Shown here piece after piece: positions 1 to 12,000 of a DNA stretch of 64,000 nt. Numbering within the stretch: position 1 is the first letter of the stretch; every line of letters starts with the position of its first letter. The notes beneath the pieces are model-generated. The model ran no database searches, had not been told where the DNA came from, and saw nothing but the letters and a program-made list of their open reading frames with translations. Source of the DNA: Parietaria judaica (taxonomy: Eukaryota > Streptophyta > Magnoliopsida > Rosales > Urticaceae); NCBI GenBank assembly GCA_954871525.1, contig OX940872.1, positions 14,283,180 to 14,347,179 on the forward strand, read 5' to 3'. Position numbers and translations under genes: made by a program.

Positions 1-750
1 AGTATTCATGTAAGTTGTAACACATAATTAAATATAAAAATTGTAACATGCAAAATGTATAAAATTCAATTAAATATGATTATTCATTTTAGACTTATAA
101 AATGTAATATTTAATAATTTATAAAATGTAACATGTAATATTTAATTAGACTTATAAAATGAAACATGTACAAATATAATAAAATTACATTACATATAAA
201 TTATCCATGATAAGTGAATGAAATAAAAGTATATTTTTTAAAAATAAAAAAGTTTATGTTAAAATATTATTTGGTACATTTATAAATTAGATAATCTATA
301 AAATGTGTATCTAAATATCATTGGTATAAATATTTATAAAAAAATATTTATAAATTTTCTAATACAATCTATTTATATTTAAAAAAAAAATATTTTATTC
401 ATCGCAATATAGATAATTTATATGTTACATTGATATGTAATGTCATTTTATACATTTTATAAGTCTTGTTGCATGTTAAATTTTACATATTATATAATTT
501 ATGAATGTAGCATATAAATTTTCTATAACTTTTTTCCTAAATATTTACATTTTATAGATAATATAAAAATCTTATTTTTATTTTAAAAAAAATACAATTA
601 CATTTATTCAATTACACTTAATATGGATAATTTATATTTAATGCAATTTTATTAAATAACCTATTACATGTCCATTAAAAAAATGACATGTTATTTATTA
701 GTAACAATTTTGACTCCTTAGATTTTATGTCTAAGTTTGTAATATAAATG
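1..750. repeat. AT-rich DNA with imperfect long inverted repeat
   Basis: No gene is visible. A segment at about 177-250 is matched, reverse-complemented, by about 570-654: both contain ataaattatccat next to A/T runs and aataaaatt. Short motifs such as tataaaatgtaa recur on both strands. This looks like an old foldback or MITE relic. No target-site duplication could be recognised, so class and ends are uncertain. Confidence 0.4.
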
Positions 751-782
751 GTTTTATCAACCATTGCGGTCGAAGGAACTTA

Positions 783-850
783 GAGGGCTTGGTGGTTGAG
801 CGCAACGGTGATATCCTTGGAGATCGGGTGTTCGAAACCCAGTATTGGCA
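783..850 (+). mobile_element. possible tRNA-derived SINE head
   Basis: A box-A-like stretch (tggttgagcgcaacgg, about 793-808) is followed about 20 bases later by a box-B-like stretch (gtgttcgaaaccc, about 828-840). That is the layout of an internal pol III promoter in tRNA-derived SINEs. There is no clear 3' tail or target-site duplication, and no cloverleaf for a functional tRNA. The open frames across it look like chance. Confidence 0.35.
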
Positions 851-952
851 TTATTTTTGTATGGCTTCTGCAGGCCACGTATCGCCTGGAGAGAGGACGA
901 ATCATGGCCACGTGTCACGTCGAGAGTGGAGGAAGCATCGCCACATGCAGCC

Positions 953-1064
953 ACGTAGGCGTCCGCGTGTTGGTCAACCGTGCCACATCAACCGTTGACT
1001 AACGGTGTACGTAGGCGTTCGCGTGTTGGTCAACCGTGCCACATCAACCGTTGACTAACGGTGT
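953..1064. repeat. 56-bp tandem duplication
   Basis: Two adjacent near-identical copies of a 56-bp unit start with gtaggcgt at 955 and 1011 and end with actaacggtgt. They differ at one or two bases. Each copy contains ggtcaaccgt and the partly complementary accgttgac. This is probably a local duplication inside a decayed transposon end. Confidence 0.85.
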
Positions 1065-1462
1065 TAAAATTAATTAGATGTTTTTATTTCGAAACGTACT
1101 TAAGAAACATTAAATACTATTGCCAACATTAAATCGCATTGGCTATATAAATATCCAAATAAGCACAAGTTAGCTACTTTTGCCACAAATTACCCATATA
1201 TTTATATAAGCACTCAAGATATTTGATTCGTTCATAAACCATATATACCGATGTTGAATTAGCAATTTCGTTGTTCATATAAATAAATAAATAAATAATA
1301 AACTCGACCTCGATGTGTTGCTTCGATATTTTAGAGAGATCATATATTATTACTGTACAAAATAAAACTAAGATGCAAGCATAAATTAGTAAACTTGAGA
1401 AAAAAAAAATGATTAGCAAATTGAAAAGCTGGTAAAAAGATTGATTATTAAGATATTTAATA

Positions 1463-1930
1463 GGGTTAATGATGGCAAAAATACCCAAAGTTTGGTCAAG
1501 GAACCCATCGGGTACCCAAAGTTTAAAAATGGTGGTAAAAATACCCAAAGTCATATTTGGGGAGTTGACTACTCCAATCTCGTAACACCGTTAATTTACA
1601 TGTTAACTCTGACCACGCGGACAAACGTGAGTTGCCGACAGAACAATTTTCCCACGTTGACAAGCCCACATCAGCCTCGTTTACGAGAAAACAGCGAAGT
1701 AAACCCCTAAGTAATACTATTTAATACAACTAATTGAACCTTTAATGATTACACTTAACGAAACAAATTTTTCCACGTTGCCAGAGTTATTGGGTAAGTT
1801 AATGGCGTTACAAGAATGAAGCGGTCAACTCCCCAGATGTGACTTTGGGTATTTTTGCCACCACTTTAAAACTTTGGATACCCGAGGGGTTCGTTGACCA
1901 AACTTTGGGTATTTTTGCCATCATTAACCC
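1463..1930. mobile_element. Mutator-like MITE with 9-bp target-site duplication
   Basis: The element runs from gggttaatgatggcaaaa to its near-perfect reverse complement ending attaaccc. The terminal inverted repeats extend over roughly 110 bp each (about 1463-1575 and 1815-1930), with the motif aaaatacccaaag repeated inside each arm. It is flanked on both sides by tatttaata (1454-1462 and 1931-1939), a perfect 9-bp direct repeat as expected for MULE/Mutator insertion. At 468 bp with no transposase it is non-autonomous. The small frames at 1441-1710 and 1174-1554 cross its borders and are not genes. Confidence 0.85.
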
Positions 1931-2091
1931 TATTTAATAAAATGAGAGTTCTTAACCTCGTTCGGTTGTTAACGAGATTTATATTCTCAACCATAATCCT
2001 TAATAAAATGATATTTCTTTCTTTTTATTATTTGTTTTATAATTTACCTTTTTTTTTTCACTTGAGATTGAACTTTTTTTTTTTTAGGACT

Positions 2092-2180
2092 TGACTTGAG
2101 ATTGAACTCTGCCAACCTGCCAAACTGATCTTGAACTATGCCAACCTGCCAAACTTAGATTGAACTCTCCAACCTGTAGC
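2092..2180. repeat. about 31-bp tandem repeat, 2.5-3 copies
   Basis: Three successive degenerate units are built on gattgaactctgccaacctgccaaact. The second has cttgaactatg and the third is truncated. A partial unit (cttgagattgaac) also precedes it near 2060. No coding potential. Confidence 0.7.
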
Positions 2181-2199
2181 ATATTATAAGCTAGGTAGA

Positions 2200-2600
2200 A
2201 TCAATGAAAGGGGTTAATTACACCGAAAATACTAAACTCAATAAATGTAAGCGAAAGTACTCAATGTCGTACTTTTGTTGCTTACCAACATTTTTGTCTA
2301 ATGCGGTTAGACACTCGCCATGTGGCTGTTAGACTTGTTAATTTTTCATTTTTTAGTTTTTTTATTCTTTTTGATAATTTTTTTTCTAAAACAATTATTT
2401 TTTATTTCCCGTGAGCCCGCATATTTTTTTTTTTATATAAATCAAACATAATCAAATAATTTTATAAAATATTTATTTATAAAAAGAATATATACTAAAA
2501 TTTTAAAACTAAAACTTTGTTGTATATGATATCATGGCCATTTTAATACTAAAACTAAGGCATTATATGATATTTAAAACCATAACATATATGAAACTAA
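2200..2600 (+). repeat. relic of the repeat family also found at 5148-6020
   Basis: The stretch from about 2400 (tttcccgtgagcccgcata) to 2600 (catatatgaaactaag) closely parallels 5311-5550, including aatcaaataattttataaaatat and catataacatatatgaaac. The upstream part (ggggttaattac ... gtacttttgttgcttacc) resembles the outer part of MULE-like MITEs. Only one arm is present and no TSD was found. Confidence 0.45.
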
Positions 2601-3989
2601 GCTGTCTGTAGATCGGAACTCTGCTACGTGCAGATCGGAAACCACCTCGTCAAGCTGCTAGGCCTTTCTTAGTGGTTGGTTGATGACACGATCTTGGCAC
2701 CGGGGAGGAAATCAAATCGCAAGCTTCAGTTTAGGGGGCATCCATAAGGTGTGTATTTATACACACAACCTAGAATGACCTAATGGGCTTTGACTAATTT
2801 AAATGGGTCAAGCCCATTAGGTCATTATTAATAATTAATCGAATGAACTATTAACTATCATAATTACTTTATCGGGCCCGGGTGGGTCCAACATATTTAG
2901 GATGGTCCTTATCGGACTCCGAATGCCCAATAATGGGCTCATGGACCCTAATTGAGCCTAACTCCCATTCGGGAATTTCCCTTCAATCTCCCACTTGTAT
3001 GAATGTACGGGGATTGGATATCTCCTCTTGCACATCTGTGTGCAGATTCGATCCCTGATTATGCCGGGGATTTGATATTTTCTATTGCACCGTCATGATC
3101 AATTCCGCCTTGTGCTTCAATGTCATTAATAAAACTTGTTGTCATAGTGAACTCATCATCTTACTCCGCTTCTTCTGGCGAGTTCGGCGTGACTCCATAG
3201 GATTTCGCAATGTTAGACACAGATTCAAATAATCTGCAAGAAGTGAGTGGTCTCTAAGACATCACTGCCCCCAATCTACTAAAATTTGTGATCCCAAACT
3301 TTTGTTGATAGAATTAGGATTAATGGTAACTTATTCCTTCTTCATCTTTACATCTCGAAAATGGACACATAATATGTTTACATCTCAAAAATGGACACAT
3401 AATATGATTTGGCACTTCTGTTAAGTCAGTTTCATTTTTTCTGTTTCACAGTCTCGAATATCAAACTACGAAATCCATAACAATTTTAAATTGTCTATAG
3501 CCACATACTACATACTTTTATCAAAAACAGGAGGCCCTGATTATATTGTCATAAATTTAGGGATATGACCTCCTTCTTGAGTTCCCATTACCCTCTACAA
3601 CGATCCTGATATTCACAACTATAGTTTTTATAACCTCCTAGTTACAAGAAGCTTTTAAATTTCATCAAAGTATATCATTATCCAAGTAGTAGACTCATGG
3701 TTTCTCTCAGGCTCTGGAATTTTTTTTACTGTTGATTACTCTAGAGATGTCAGTGTCCCCTTTTATTACAAAAGGTTATTCCATATGAATCTCTCAGAGT
3801 GTGAGTTAGTCCAGCACTACTAATTGTTTTTACTAGGGCTTGTATATTTTACGAATATGTCATAGATATCAAGGACTATTCCTTTCTTAGAAACACATAC
3901 CAATTAATTTTGAGGTGTCACATATGTCCCTTGTTTTCCTTTGTGGCCCACCTTGATTGTGGACGTTTTAGATAGGCATTTCTGATATC
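2600..3989 (-). mobile_element. Ty1/copia 3'-end relic with LTR start (minus strand)
   Basis: Read on the minus strand, 2997-2986 gives caagtgggagat, the polypurine-tract form typical of plant copia elements. It is followed directly by TGAAGGGAAATTCC at 2985, a plausible LTR start. The LTR part (2985 to about 2600) shares gggcccgggtgggtcc and neighbouring sequence with the relic at 16960-17280, so both belong to one LTR family. Upstream internal sequence (2998-3989) is too decayed to translate. A 28-bp unit containing aatggacacataatatg is duplicated at about 3349-3405, and 2778-2826 holds an 18-bp inverted repeat. Confidence 0.5.
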
Positions 3990-5013
3990 TGTTGATGTAC
4001 AAATTCGTTCCTTAATCGGAATTATGAGGTCATTGATTAAATTTATAGTTTAAATTGATTAAGGCCTAAGTTATGAATATAATAGAATATTCATGTAATT
4101 GGGCTTGTGAGATGCAAAGCCCAGAGGCCCATTATACACTTATTTGTGTTCGGGCCCGAGCATAACTAAAAGCCCATAAGAAAAGAAAACTCACCCCAAG
4201 CAAAATATGCTCAAAAGAAGTCCGGACAGAGTCTCAAGGGAAAAATCCCGAGAAGAACTTAAAAGTACCACTTACCCAAGAAACTTAACACTTGGTCAAA
4301 ATCCAAAATGCCCATTAGGACAATCGACCTAAAACGCCCAGAGATCCTCCCGGACAGAGATTGTCACAAAGGGACCCGAGCAGAAGCAGAACAAAGGGTC
4401 TGGACATAAGTAAAAAAAGCATCCGAGCAAAAACAGACCAAGTCAACCACCTCGATTCAAACCTCCGAAGCCCGACCACAAAGATCGCCACGATATAAAT
4501 TCAAACCCCCACGACGACAAGTCAGAGTCCACCAGTACACAAATCTGGCAGAACGTGGCCCACGTGTCAGCTCGACAGCAGGCCAAACTCCGAACTTAAA
4601 GCTACCACCAACATACACCTCCAACGCGCGGAAATTAGAGGCCTTTAAAAGCAAGAAGACATCCCCATTAGACGCACACAAGCATCCACCCTAAGAGAAA
4701 ATAGTCTATGAGATTTCGTGTTTTGAGAGTGTTTATCTTTCATTTTCGATCTATAAGGAATTGGCTTGTGGTTTTGATCAATCACCTTTTTCAAAGCAAT
4801 ACACGTACAGAGGACGTAGTCAATTACTGCATTGGGACGAACCTCTCTAAAAAACTCTAGTGTTGTTTATTTTCCTCGCTTTCAATCATTCGTGTGTCAT
4901 CATCTAAAGTATTGAAAACGCGGAGTTCAAGATCCACAAAAACTTTAGCATTTTCAAATCGAAATCCCATTCACAAACTCATGTGACTGATGGTGTGCGA
5001 AACCACGTCAACA
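3990..5013 (+). mobile_element. solo LTR with 5-bp target-site duplication
   Basis: The unit starts TGTTGATG and ends ACGTCAACA, a perfect short terminal inverted repeat. It is flanked by atatc at 3985-3989 and 5014-5018, so the 5-bp target duplication is intact. No gag or pol is attached, so this is a solo LTR (1024 bp) left by LTR-LTR recombination. A diverged relative lies at 59526-60344: both share the start (TTCGTTC near base 20), gtggcccacgtgtcagct, and a downstream block with gcattgggacgaa and ctctctaaaaaac. The open frame at 4457-4681 lies inside it and is not a gene. Confidence 0.85.
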
Positions 5014-5147
5014 ATATCTAGAGACGTCAATTCCCCGACCAACTAACACCGTTAGATACTACCTACGTGGCTGTCATGCTGTCTCATGTGGCATGCCACA
5101 TGACCAAAGGTTGGGTACTTTTGCCGTCACACGGCGTTTTTTTAAAA

Positions 5148-6020
5148 TTTTTCTTTCCCGTTGGCAAATATGTTTTTTTTTTTTTTACGTTTATCAAACA
5201 TGATCAAATAAGTTTATAAAATATGTACTTATAAAAAATGACATGTTTTTAAATAATAATAAAAATACTTGAAAAATATTACTTTTAATTTATTTAAAAA
5301 CAAAATCTTTCCCGTGAGACATATTTTTATTTTTATTTTTTTCAATATGTTAAATTTAATCAAATAGTTTTATAAAATATGTTTTTATAAAAAATATATT
5401 TTTTTCTTACAGGCATAATTTATAATTTTTGAATAGATTGTATTAAAATTTTGAAACGAAAACATTATTGCATATAATATAATGGGCTTTTAAAATTAAA
5501 ATTAAGGAATTATATGATTTTTGAAGACATATAACATATATGAAACCATGGCATGATTAAAATAAATATTTCTATCAAATACGGTTCTAACTGAATTAAC
5601 CGAAAGTTTGATGATTGGTAAAAATTGTCTTTAACCTTAATAGCGTTATTTTTTGTTTTAAAGTTAAAAAAGAAAAACTAAAATATGCGTTTAATAATAT
5701 AAATTCGAAACCACAAACCAAATTGTTATTTAATCTATTTAAAAATAATAAATTATTCGTGTAAGAAAAATATTTTTTTTATAAGAATATATTTTGTAAA
5801 ATTATTTGATTATATTTAAGATATGTAAAAAAATAAAAATAAAAATATGTGCCACGGGAAATATTTTAGTTTTAAATAAATTAAGATTAATAATTTTTAA
5901 GTAATTATTTGATTGTTTTTAAAAATAACATATTTTTTTATAAGTACATATTTTATAAAATTATTTGATCAACTTTGATATAAGTAATAAAAATATTCTG
6001 GCCAACGAGAAAGAAAAAAT
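5148..6020. repeat. foldback element with about 290-bp inverted arms
   Basis: The left arm (about 5148-5440) and right arm (about 5735-6020) are reverse complements at high similarity over almost their whole length. Landmarks include ctttcccgttggc versus gccaacgagaaag, atgtacttataaaaaa, and tttcccgtg versus cacgggaaa. The spacer of about 300 bp is AT-rich. This is a long-TIR non-autonomous DNA element or foldback. Related half-arm sequence lies at 2400-2600. No target duplication could be fixed, possibly because the gypsy relic starting near 6068 removed the right flank. Confidence 0.65.
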
Positions 6021-6067
6021 TAAAATATAATAATTTTAATTTTATTATTAAAATATAATAAAAATAC

Positions 6068-6490
6068 CCCGATAGACAGCCGAATGGTTCCAGGTTCACA
6101 CCCTTGACAACCACACCGGCCATGATACTCAGCCTCCACGGGGACAAGTTCGTCAAGCCCCCACCTGTCAATGGGGGAAAAAGGGACAAAAACTGCTATT
6201 GCTTTTTTCATGAAGACGTGGGGCACCTCACATCCGAGTGTTTTCACCTCAAAAAGCAGATAGACGGACACCTCAATGAATTTTTGATGAAAATGGTCAA
6301 CATGGCGACACGAATTCCGAGCCGAGGCTCCAAAGCAACGGTCAAGGACGTGGCTCCAACCAGGATGTACCAAGACTCGAAGAACAACCACACAATCCAA
6401 AGATCCCCCTTAATATCGTATCTACCATATTTGGGGGACCAGGCACTGGCGATACCTCTTAAAGCCGGAAGAATTACGCCAGGTCCTTGA
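6068..6490 (+). pseudogene. Ty3/gypsy Tat-like gag C-terminal fragment
   Basis: An open stretch encodes a retroelement Gag C-terminus. The frame beginning at 6104 contains CYCFFHEDVGH followed by TSEC, the CxxxHxxxxGHxxxxC-type finger usual in plant Tat-lineage gypsy Gag, followed by a helix (FHLKKQIDGHLNEFL). In the family this part binds the element RNA and packages it into particles. The N-terminal two thirds of Gag and the 5' LTR are missing; the fragment begins abruptly after the foldback element. The downstream protease lies in another frame, so at least one frameshift separates them. Confidence 0.75.
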
Positions 6491-6546
6491 AGGGATACAT
6501 ATACATCCATTAGGTTAATTACGCGGGAAAATACGCCCCACCACCT

Positions 6547-7135
6547 ATCATGCCCACAGAAGACATCCGATTTACGGACGAAGAGGCAAAGATCGTTGCC
6601 CAACCTCACAATGACTCCCTTGTCGTGGAAGCGCAAATTGCAAACAACCTCGTAAAGCGTATACTGATCGACAACGGAAGCTCCGCAGATGTAATTTACA
6701 AGGTTGTGCTGGATCGCATGGAATTAGGAAAGATAAGGCCAGCAGACCTGAAGACTCCTCTCTTTGGTTTCGCCGGAGAACAGATCTTCACTGAAGTATC
6801 TATCGAGTTACCCGAGACTTTCAAAACCAAAGAAGGAAAACAAGTCACCCGTATCATCAACTTCATGATAGTGGACCAGCCATCGGCCTAGAACGCAATA
6901 ATCGGAAGGCCGACCTTCAATGAGATTCAGGCAATCTCGTCCACCTACCATCTCCTAATGAGGTTCCCCACAACGAACGGGTTGGGCTTCTACGACCCTC
7001 TTCTCCAAGTGCGTCGGGAAGAACGTTTACTTTCCACCAAAAGACTCCTCGCAGAAGATCCGAGCCAGGTCACTAAAAAGAGGTCACCCTCCGCAGGAGA
7101 ACCACCCTCTTCCACCAGTGCTACCCGCCAACCCT
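6547..7135 (+). pseudogene. Ty3/gypsy Tat-like aspartic protease fragment
   Basis: Aspartic protease of a Tat-lineage gypsy element, which would cleave the Gag-Pol polyprotein. The frame 6550-6891 shows LIDNGSSADVIYK, the plant gypsy form of the D-S/T-G catalytic loop (here D-N-G-S-S-A-D). After an in-frame TAG at 6889-6891 the homology continues without a shift: [12 protein letters not shown] then [11 protein letters not shown], the usual C-terminal half of this protease. The stop replaces a position that is normally tyrosine before NAI(I/L)GRP. Reverse transcriptase should follow but does not. The frame ends near 7135 and RT, RNase H and integrase are absent. Confidence 0.8.
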
Positions 7136-9062
7136 GATTCATCTAGGAACGACCGCCGGAACCAACCTCTACTTCCACAAAAGCCATATGTAAATGACCA
7201 CCAAAGTGTCACGTACCGGCACTACCTTTTACCGCTTTCCTTCAAGTGACCCTTCGGGAGGCCACTGAGTCTGGTTTTTACGTTTTCTCGGAAAAGGTGT
7301 AAATATTCAAGAAATTAATGGAAAAAGAGCACCATGGCTCGATTTTTCCAAAAAACCGCCCGGTACAAGTTCCTTGAGAAAACTCTTCACTGAACTAAAT
7401 GACCAATAGACAAAGCGAGTCAAGCCCCCAAAAAGACATGAAAAGTTACTCTCCAACCTCTCTTGAAATTGAAGAAAAACTTGGGGGTTAAGGGGTGCGA
7501 TGCACCGACTCGGAAAATCGGATAAAAAGCTAAACCGGTCAAAAAAAGGAAAAAACCAATTTAAAAAAGCAATGTCGGACGAAAGAAACGTCCGTCAACT
7601 AGTTATGGAGCACAGAGACACAGGCACATTGGGCCTAGCGCCAGCATAAGAAAGGAGAACTCATCTACCGCCAGCATAAGAAAGGAATCTGGGAGCCACA
7701 ACACGAAGGCCGCGTGTGTCTATACACGAACTCCCTCAAACATGAAAGACGAGAAGAACCCCAGAGCCAACGACGACGAAGCTTTTAAGCCGAGGAAAAG
7801 ACGAAGACCCTATCCACCGCCAGTATAGGAAGAACATCGTGAATTCGAAGAACGAATACTAAGAACTCCACGCACGAACTTGCGTAACAATACAAACCAA
7901 AGGCGAGGATCATAATTGGCAGCGAAGATAAACAAGAAATGGGATCACAACACGAATCTTTGAGTACGAATCCCGGAAGCCGAAGGCGAGCAAAGGCTAA
8001 CTTCAGCATGGGAGTTACACTTGAACCTCCCTATGATGGTCACCGACCATGGAGGGCACGCCAGCCAAAGACGTCGGCCCTTAGCCGTCACAAGAACAAA
8101 AAGATAAATCCCCTTCAACAAAGTAAACCGGGCAGAAAGACCAAGCGAAGCAGACGCCTGAAGATATCCAAACAAGCCGAATCCCCCAAACTCCTTGCAA
8201 GATGCAACCGGGTAACGACAGCCTAAAAGCGAAAGGCTGAGGAGCAGCCAATCCTCAAAGGCGCCACCAAGTAAAACTCCAAGACAGTAAGATAGGGACA
8301 ACCCCCTAGGAAACTCTTGACAAGCCTTCAAAAGTCAAGACTCCGGCCAGCCATCGCAAGCAGCACTGAGACAGTCTTAGGAGCCACATGACACCGGGAA
8401 ACGCCACCAAGAAAAGCATGCAAGACAAGACATCCGAAAGCATACATAACAGAGGCAACAAATGAAGTCAAAACGACAAAGGAGAAAGGCGGTAACGAAC
8501 ATGGAAATATCATCTAACATAGAAGTGCCATAAAAATTAACAAGGCACATCCGTGGGGATCACCATAAGTGATGCAGCGATGATCGGACTTTCCATATTG
8601 AATTGTGGACCCGCAATAGCCAAAAATAGCACAGACTATCAATCAAGCAAATCTCGAAGATTCCCGAAGACTTTGATCACATTTTAGCTTTATTATGCAT
8701 TAGTTGTTGTTTTATCATATTTCCATGGTTAGATTTGATTTGCATTTAATATTTATATTATTTCCATGTAAGTTTTATTACTTTGATAGACTATAAACAC
8801 TCTGCATTATTTTGTGATCGACATTGTTAATGAAATAAAGAAATTGTTGAGCTATTTTCTTGCAAACCCTTGCGATTTTCCTTCTCCTATTACCGTTCTA
8901 CATCAATAATCCTCCTAAATACATATAAGTGATTGATGGTACCGGACGCATCAAAACTCGCGCCGGAAAAACCAGTTAACAAGTCGCTACTCGCCAAAAA
9001 GAGGAGTGAAAATAAGTACGCGAATAAGTACAAACAATAGAAAAAAGAGTGAAAAAGGAACG
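7136..9062. other. non-coding internal region of decayed gypsy element
   Basis: No RT, RNase H or integrase motif was found on either strand. The motif ccgccagcataagaaagg occurs twice (about 7626-7690), with a weaker third copy near 7815. An aacttgggggtta block lies near 7468. The frames on both strands around 7785-8520 show no recognisable domain and overlap each other, so they are not called. From about 8540 to 8930 the sequence becomes AT-rich. The arrangement fits a Tat-type element whose pol was deleted and whose long 3' spacer precedes the antisense gene. Confidence 0.45.
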
Positions 9063-12000
9063 TCAGTCGGACATGTCGCTCTCCTCCTCTAAGTCGCTAA
9101 GATCCAAGTGCCCAGAAGGGTCCACCGCCGGATCAACCGGTCCCATCAACTGCTGCACAAACTCTTCAGGAATCTTCATGCCATTATGCGATCCCATATC
9201 TACCTCGCGATCAGCACTCTTGCGGCAGAAACAGCGATGGAACTCCATGAAGCCGCCGTAGAACATGTCACTCGACGCAGCCTCCCAACGCTGTCCTCTC
9301 AAACTCGCACGCTCGGCAGCGCCTCGAACCTCACTAACCTGGGCCTTAGCCACTAAAAGGGCCGCCTGAAGAGAACTCAAGACCTCGTCTCTCTCATGCA
9401 ACTGAAGCTCCAAGGCCGGCACCCTCGAATAAGAAGTCGCAGAACGACCACGAGCAGACTCTAGCTAGAGCTCAAGATCACTCCCCCCGAGGAAGGAACG
9501 ATCAAGCGTCAGCCGGCGCTCATCCGCCACATCCCGCATGTTGCAGAACTCATCCTTGACCTTCTGCAAAGAGCTCTGGGCCTCCTGAAACTCGGATAAA
9601 GCAGCCTTTTTGCCTGCAATCACTCCACGAGCGTGGGCATACTCGATCTCCTTTCGCAAGGACTCCGCCTCCTTACGAAGATCATCATGCTCCCCTGTCA
9701 GCCTCTGCCTATCACCGATCATGACCTTGGCCTCCTTGAAGACACCATAGATCTTCGCAGTGTTTTGGGTGCACTGGGACAAGAACTACAAAGCACAAGA
9801 AAGTTCAAGACATATAAGAAAGAAGTGTACCGGCAACAGAAAGAGGAGGATGCAACTTACCTGACGAGCCAAATCATCCAAGGAGTCGGTGCACTCCACG
9901 ACCCCCATCTCCGCCACTCACGAGAGATCATGGGATTTCACCTTCCCCATATCAGCAGCAACAAGTCAGCCTAAAGAAGAACCGACGTCAGATCTCGAAG
10001 AACCATCACCATGTCTTGCGCGCGAGAACTCTCCGGAAGATGGCCTCCCTTCCGGTTTTCCTGACCATCCAAAGGAGAGGACCGCGAGTTCTCCGCCTTG
10101 TAGACACATCACCACCGCCAGGAGTAGCACCAGACATACGCTCCTCGGCGACAGAACCCCCTCGAAAGCAGTGGGAGCCGAAGGCTTAATGTCCTCTGCC
10201 CGAGGAACTGGTGTGCGCTCCTACGAAGGACCAGAAGACTCCGATCGTTTATGTTTCCATTTTTTTGGAAAGGTCGACGCGACATAACCCCTTGACATTG
10301 ATATATCAGCTCCACTGATCGGATTAATTATCAACGGGGAGAACTTCTTCAGAATCAGACCCGCAAAACGGAAAGGGAAACCACGCTAGACGAAACTATC
10401 AGCAGATAAGTCACTACTATACGTAATAAAGCAAGAGATAACCTGGAGACACGTTCCAAGCAGTAGAGGTAGGAGACAGAACTGCCACCGCAGGGAGATC
10501 GCCGCCTCCCGATGGTGCCTATCCTTTCCCTCAAGCGGCGGAAGCGGGAGAAGCCAACCACCTTTCCTCCAACCGCTCCTATCCAAGCACCGTGCAAACC
10601 GGGCACAACCATGACCGGTACGTCTGTAAAACTCCTTGATCTTAGAGCTAACCATGGGACAGCCGGCAAGTGAGAGACTCCTCAATACCCCAAAATCATG
10701 CGAAATATCACTGAAAAGGCGGGGAAAAGCCCACACCCAACGACTCTTCCATCCCTCTAAGATCCCAAGCTGGTTCTCACCCTCAATCACCGAGGAAACC
10801 CGTGGATAATACCCAAAGGACCCGGCAGAGCGGCAGAGAGTGAAGAACGTGCGAATGTCCGCCAAAGTTAGATCTCGGCCCGACTCCTTAGCCCAAGTCA
10901 TGTGGAGGACCGCAATGTATCTGTAGCATGCCGGGGTAAGTTGCATTGGGTGAATTCCTAGCACCGACACCAGGTGATGAATGACTGGGCGCAAAGGAAG
11001 GCCCATCCCGTTGTTTCAAGCTATCAACGTTTCAGGCGCCCTTCAGCACCAGGCGCCTCCGCCTAGGAGGCGTCAGCATCTCTATATCTGCCCCCGGAAG
11101 GACTTCGCTAGGAGCATACATGTCATTAGGAGACATCCGCTCCGACTCCCTGTGGCCGGACTCCGAATCCGCTTGCTCAATGATGGGAGGAATCCAATCC
11201 TCACCGGAAGAGATAGGAGCAGTAGGAGGCAGGCGAAGCCTCAACACGCCAATGACAGGTCTAGCCGAGCCTAGGGCCAAAGAAAGGCCGCCGCTCTGGG
11301 TCTCACTCCTGGCCTCAGCGTTTTCAATAGGCCTGGCGGTAACGGAAACTCCAAGAGCCTGGTTCTCAACCTCGCAGGCGTCCGCTAGAAACCCCATGGG
11401 GTTGCGAAGAGAACCTGAAAAGGTCACACACAATAAGGTATAAGCTAACTTAGGCTTATCAGGAAAAAAGCAGGGAGAAGAATCAAAGGAGTACCATTTC
11501 CATGATGAAGCTCGGGGTCAAACTCTGGGAAGGCAAATGACCTGTTCAAGTCAACGTGAGTCCTGTCGAATAGCCCAACGCACGAGGCATCAAGTGTCCC
11601 GGGCGTGGGAGCCTCGGAAGCCATGGCCAAAGCATCCTCAAGACCCGTGGGAGCCTTAGTAGCCGCAGGAACCCCAGCCGCAGCAGCCAGTGCCCCCTCG
11701 GGAGCCGCAGCTGCTGCGGGAAGACCAACCGCAATAGCCACAACTCCCTCGAAGTCCTCGTTAGCCGCAGAAGCCGCAGGAACCGTACCCGCAGCGAGAA
11801 GAGCCCCCACGAGAGCCCCGAAACCATAAAGAACTCACGAGCCGAAACACCCAACAATGCCTCAGCCTCCCAAGAGGCGAGGGAGCCGTGGGAGCCACGA
11901 GAGTCTCACCCTCCACGGCATGAAGTTTCAAAGACCAGAAGGCCGAATGTTCCCCACCTTTGATGGGTTTCGGGGTTGGCCCGGGACCTCCGTCGACTGT

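Noticed and set aside
11445..11857. Overlapping Leu/Arg-rich and Ala-rich frames on both strands
   Set aside because: Only the Ala/Pro-rich minus frame connects by a canonical intron to the antisense gene. The others are shadows of the same GC-rich repeats.
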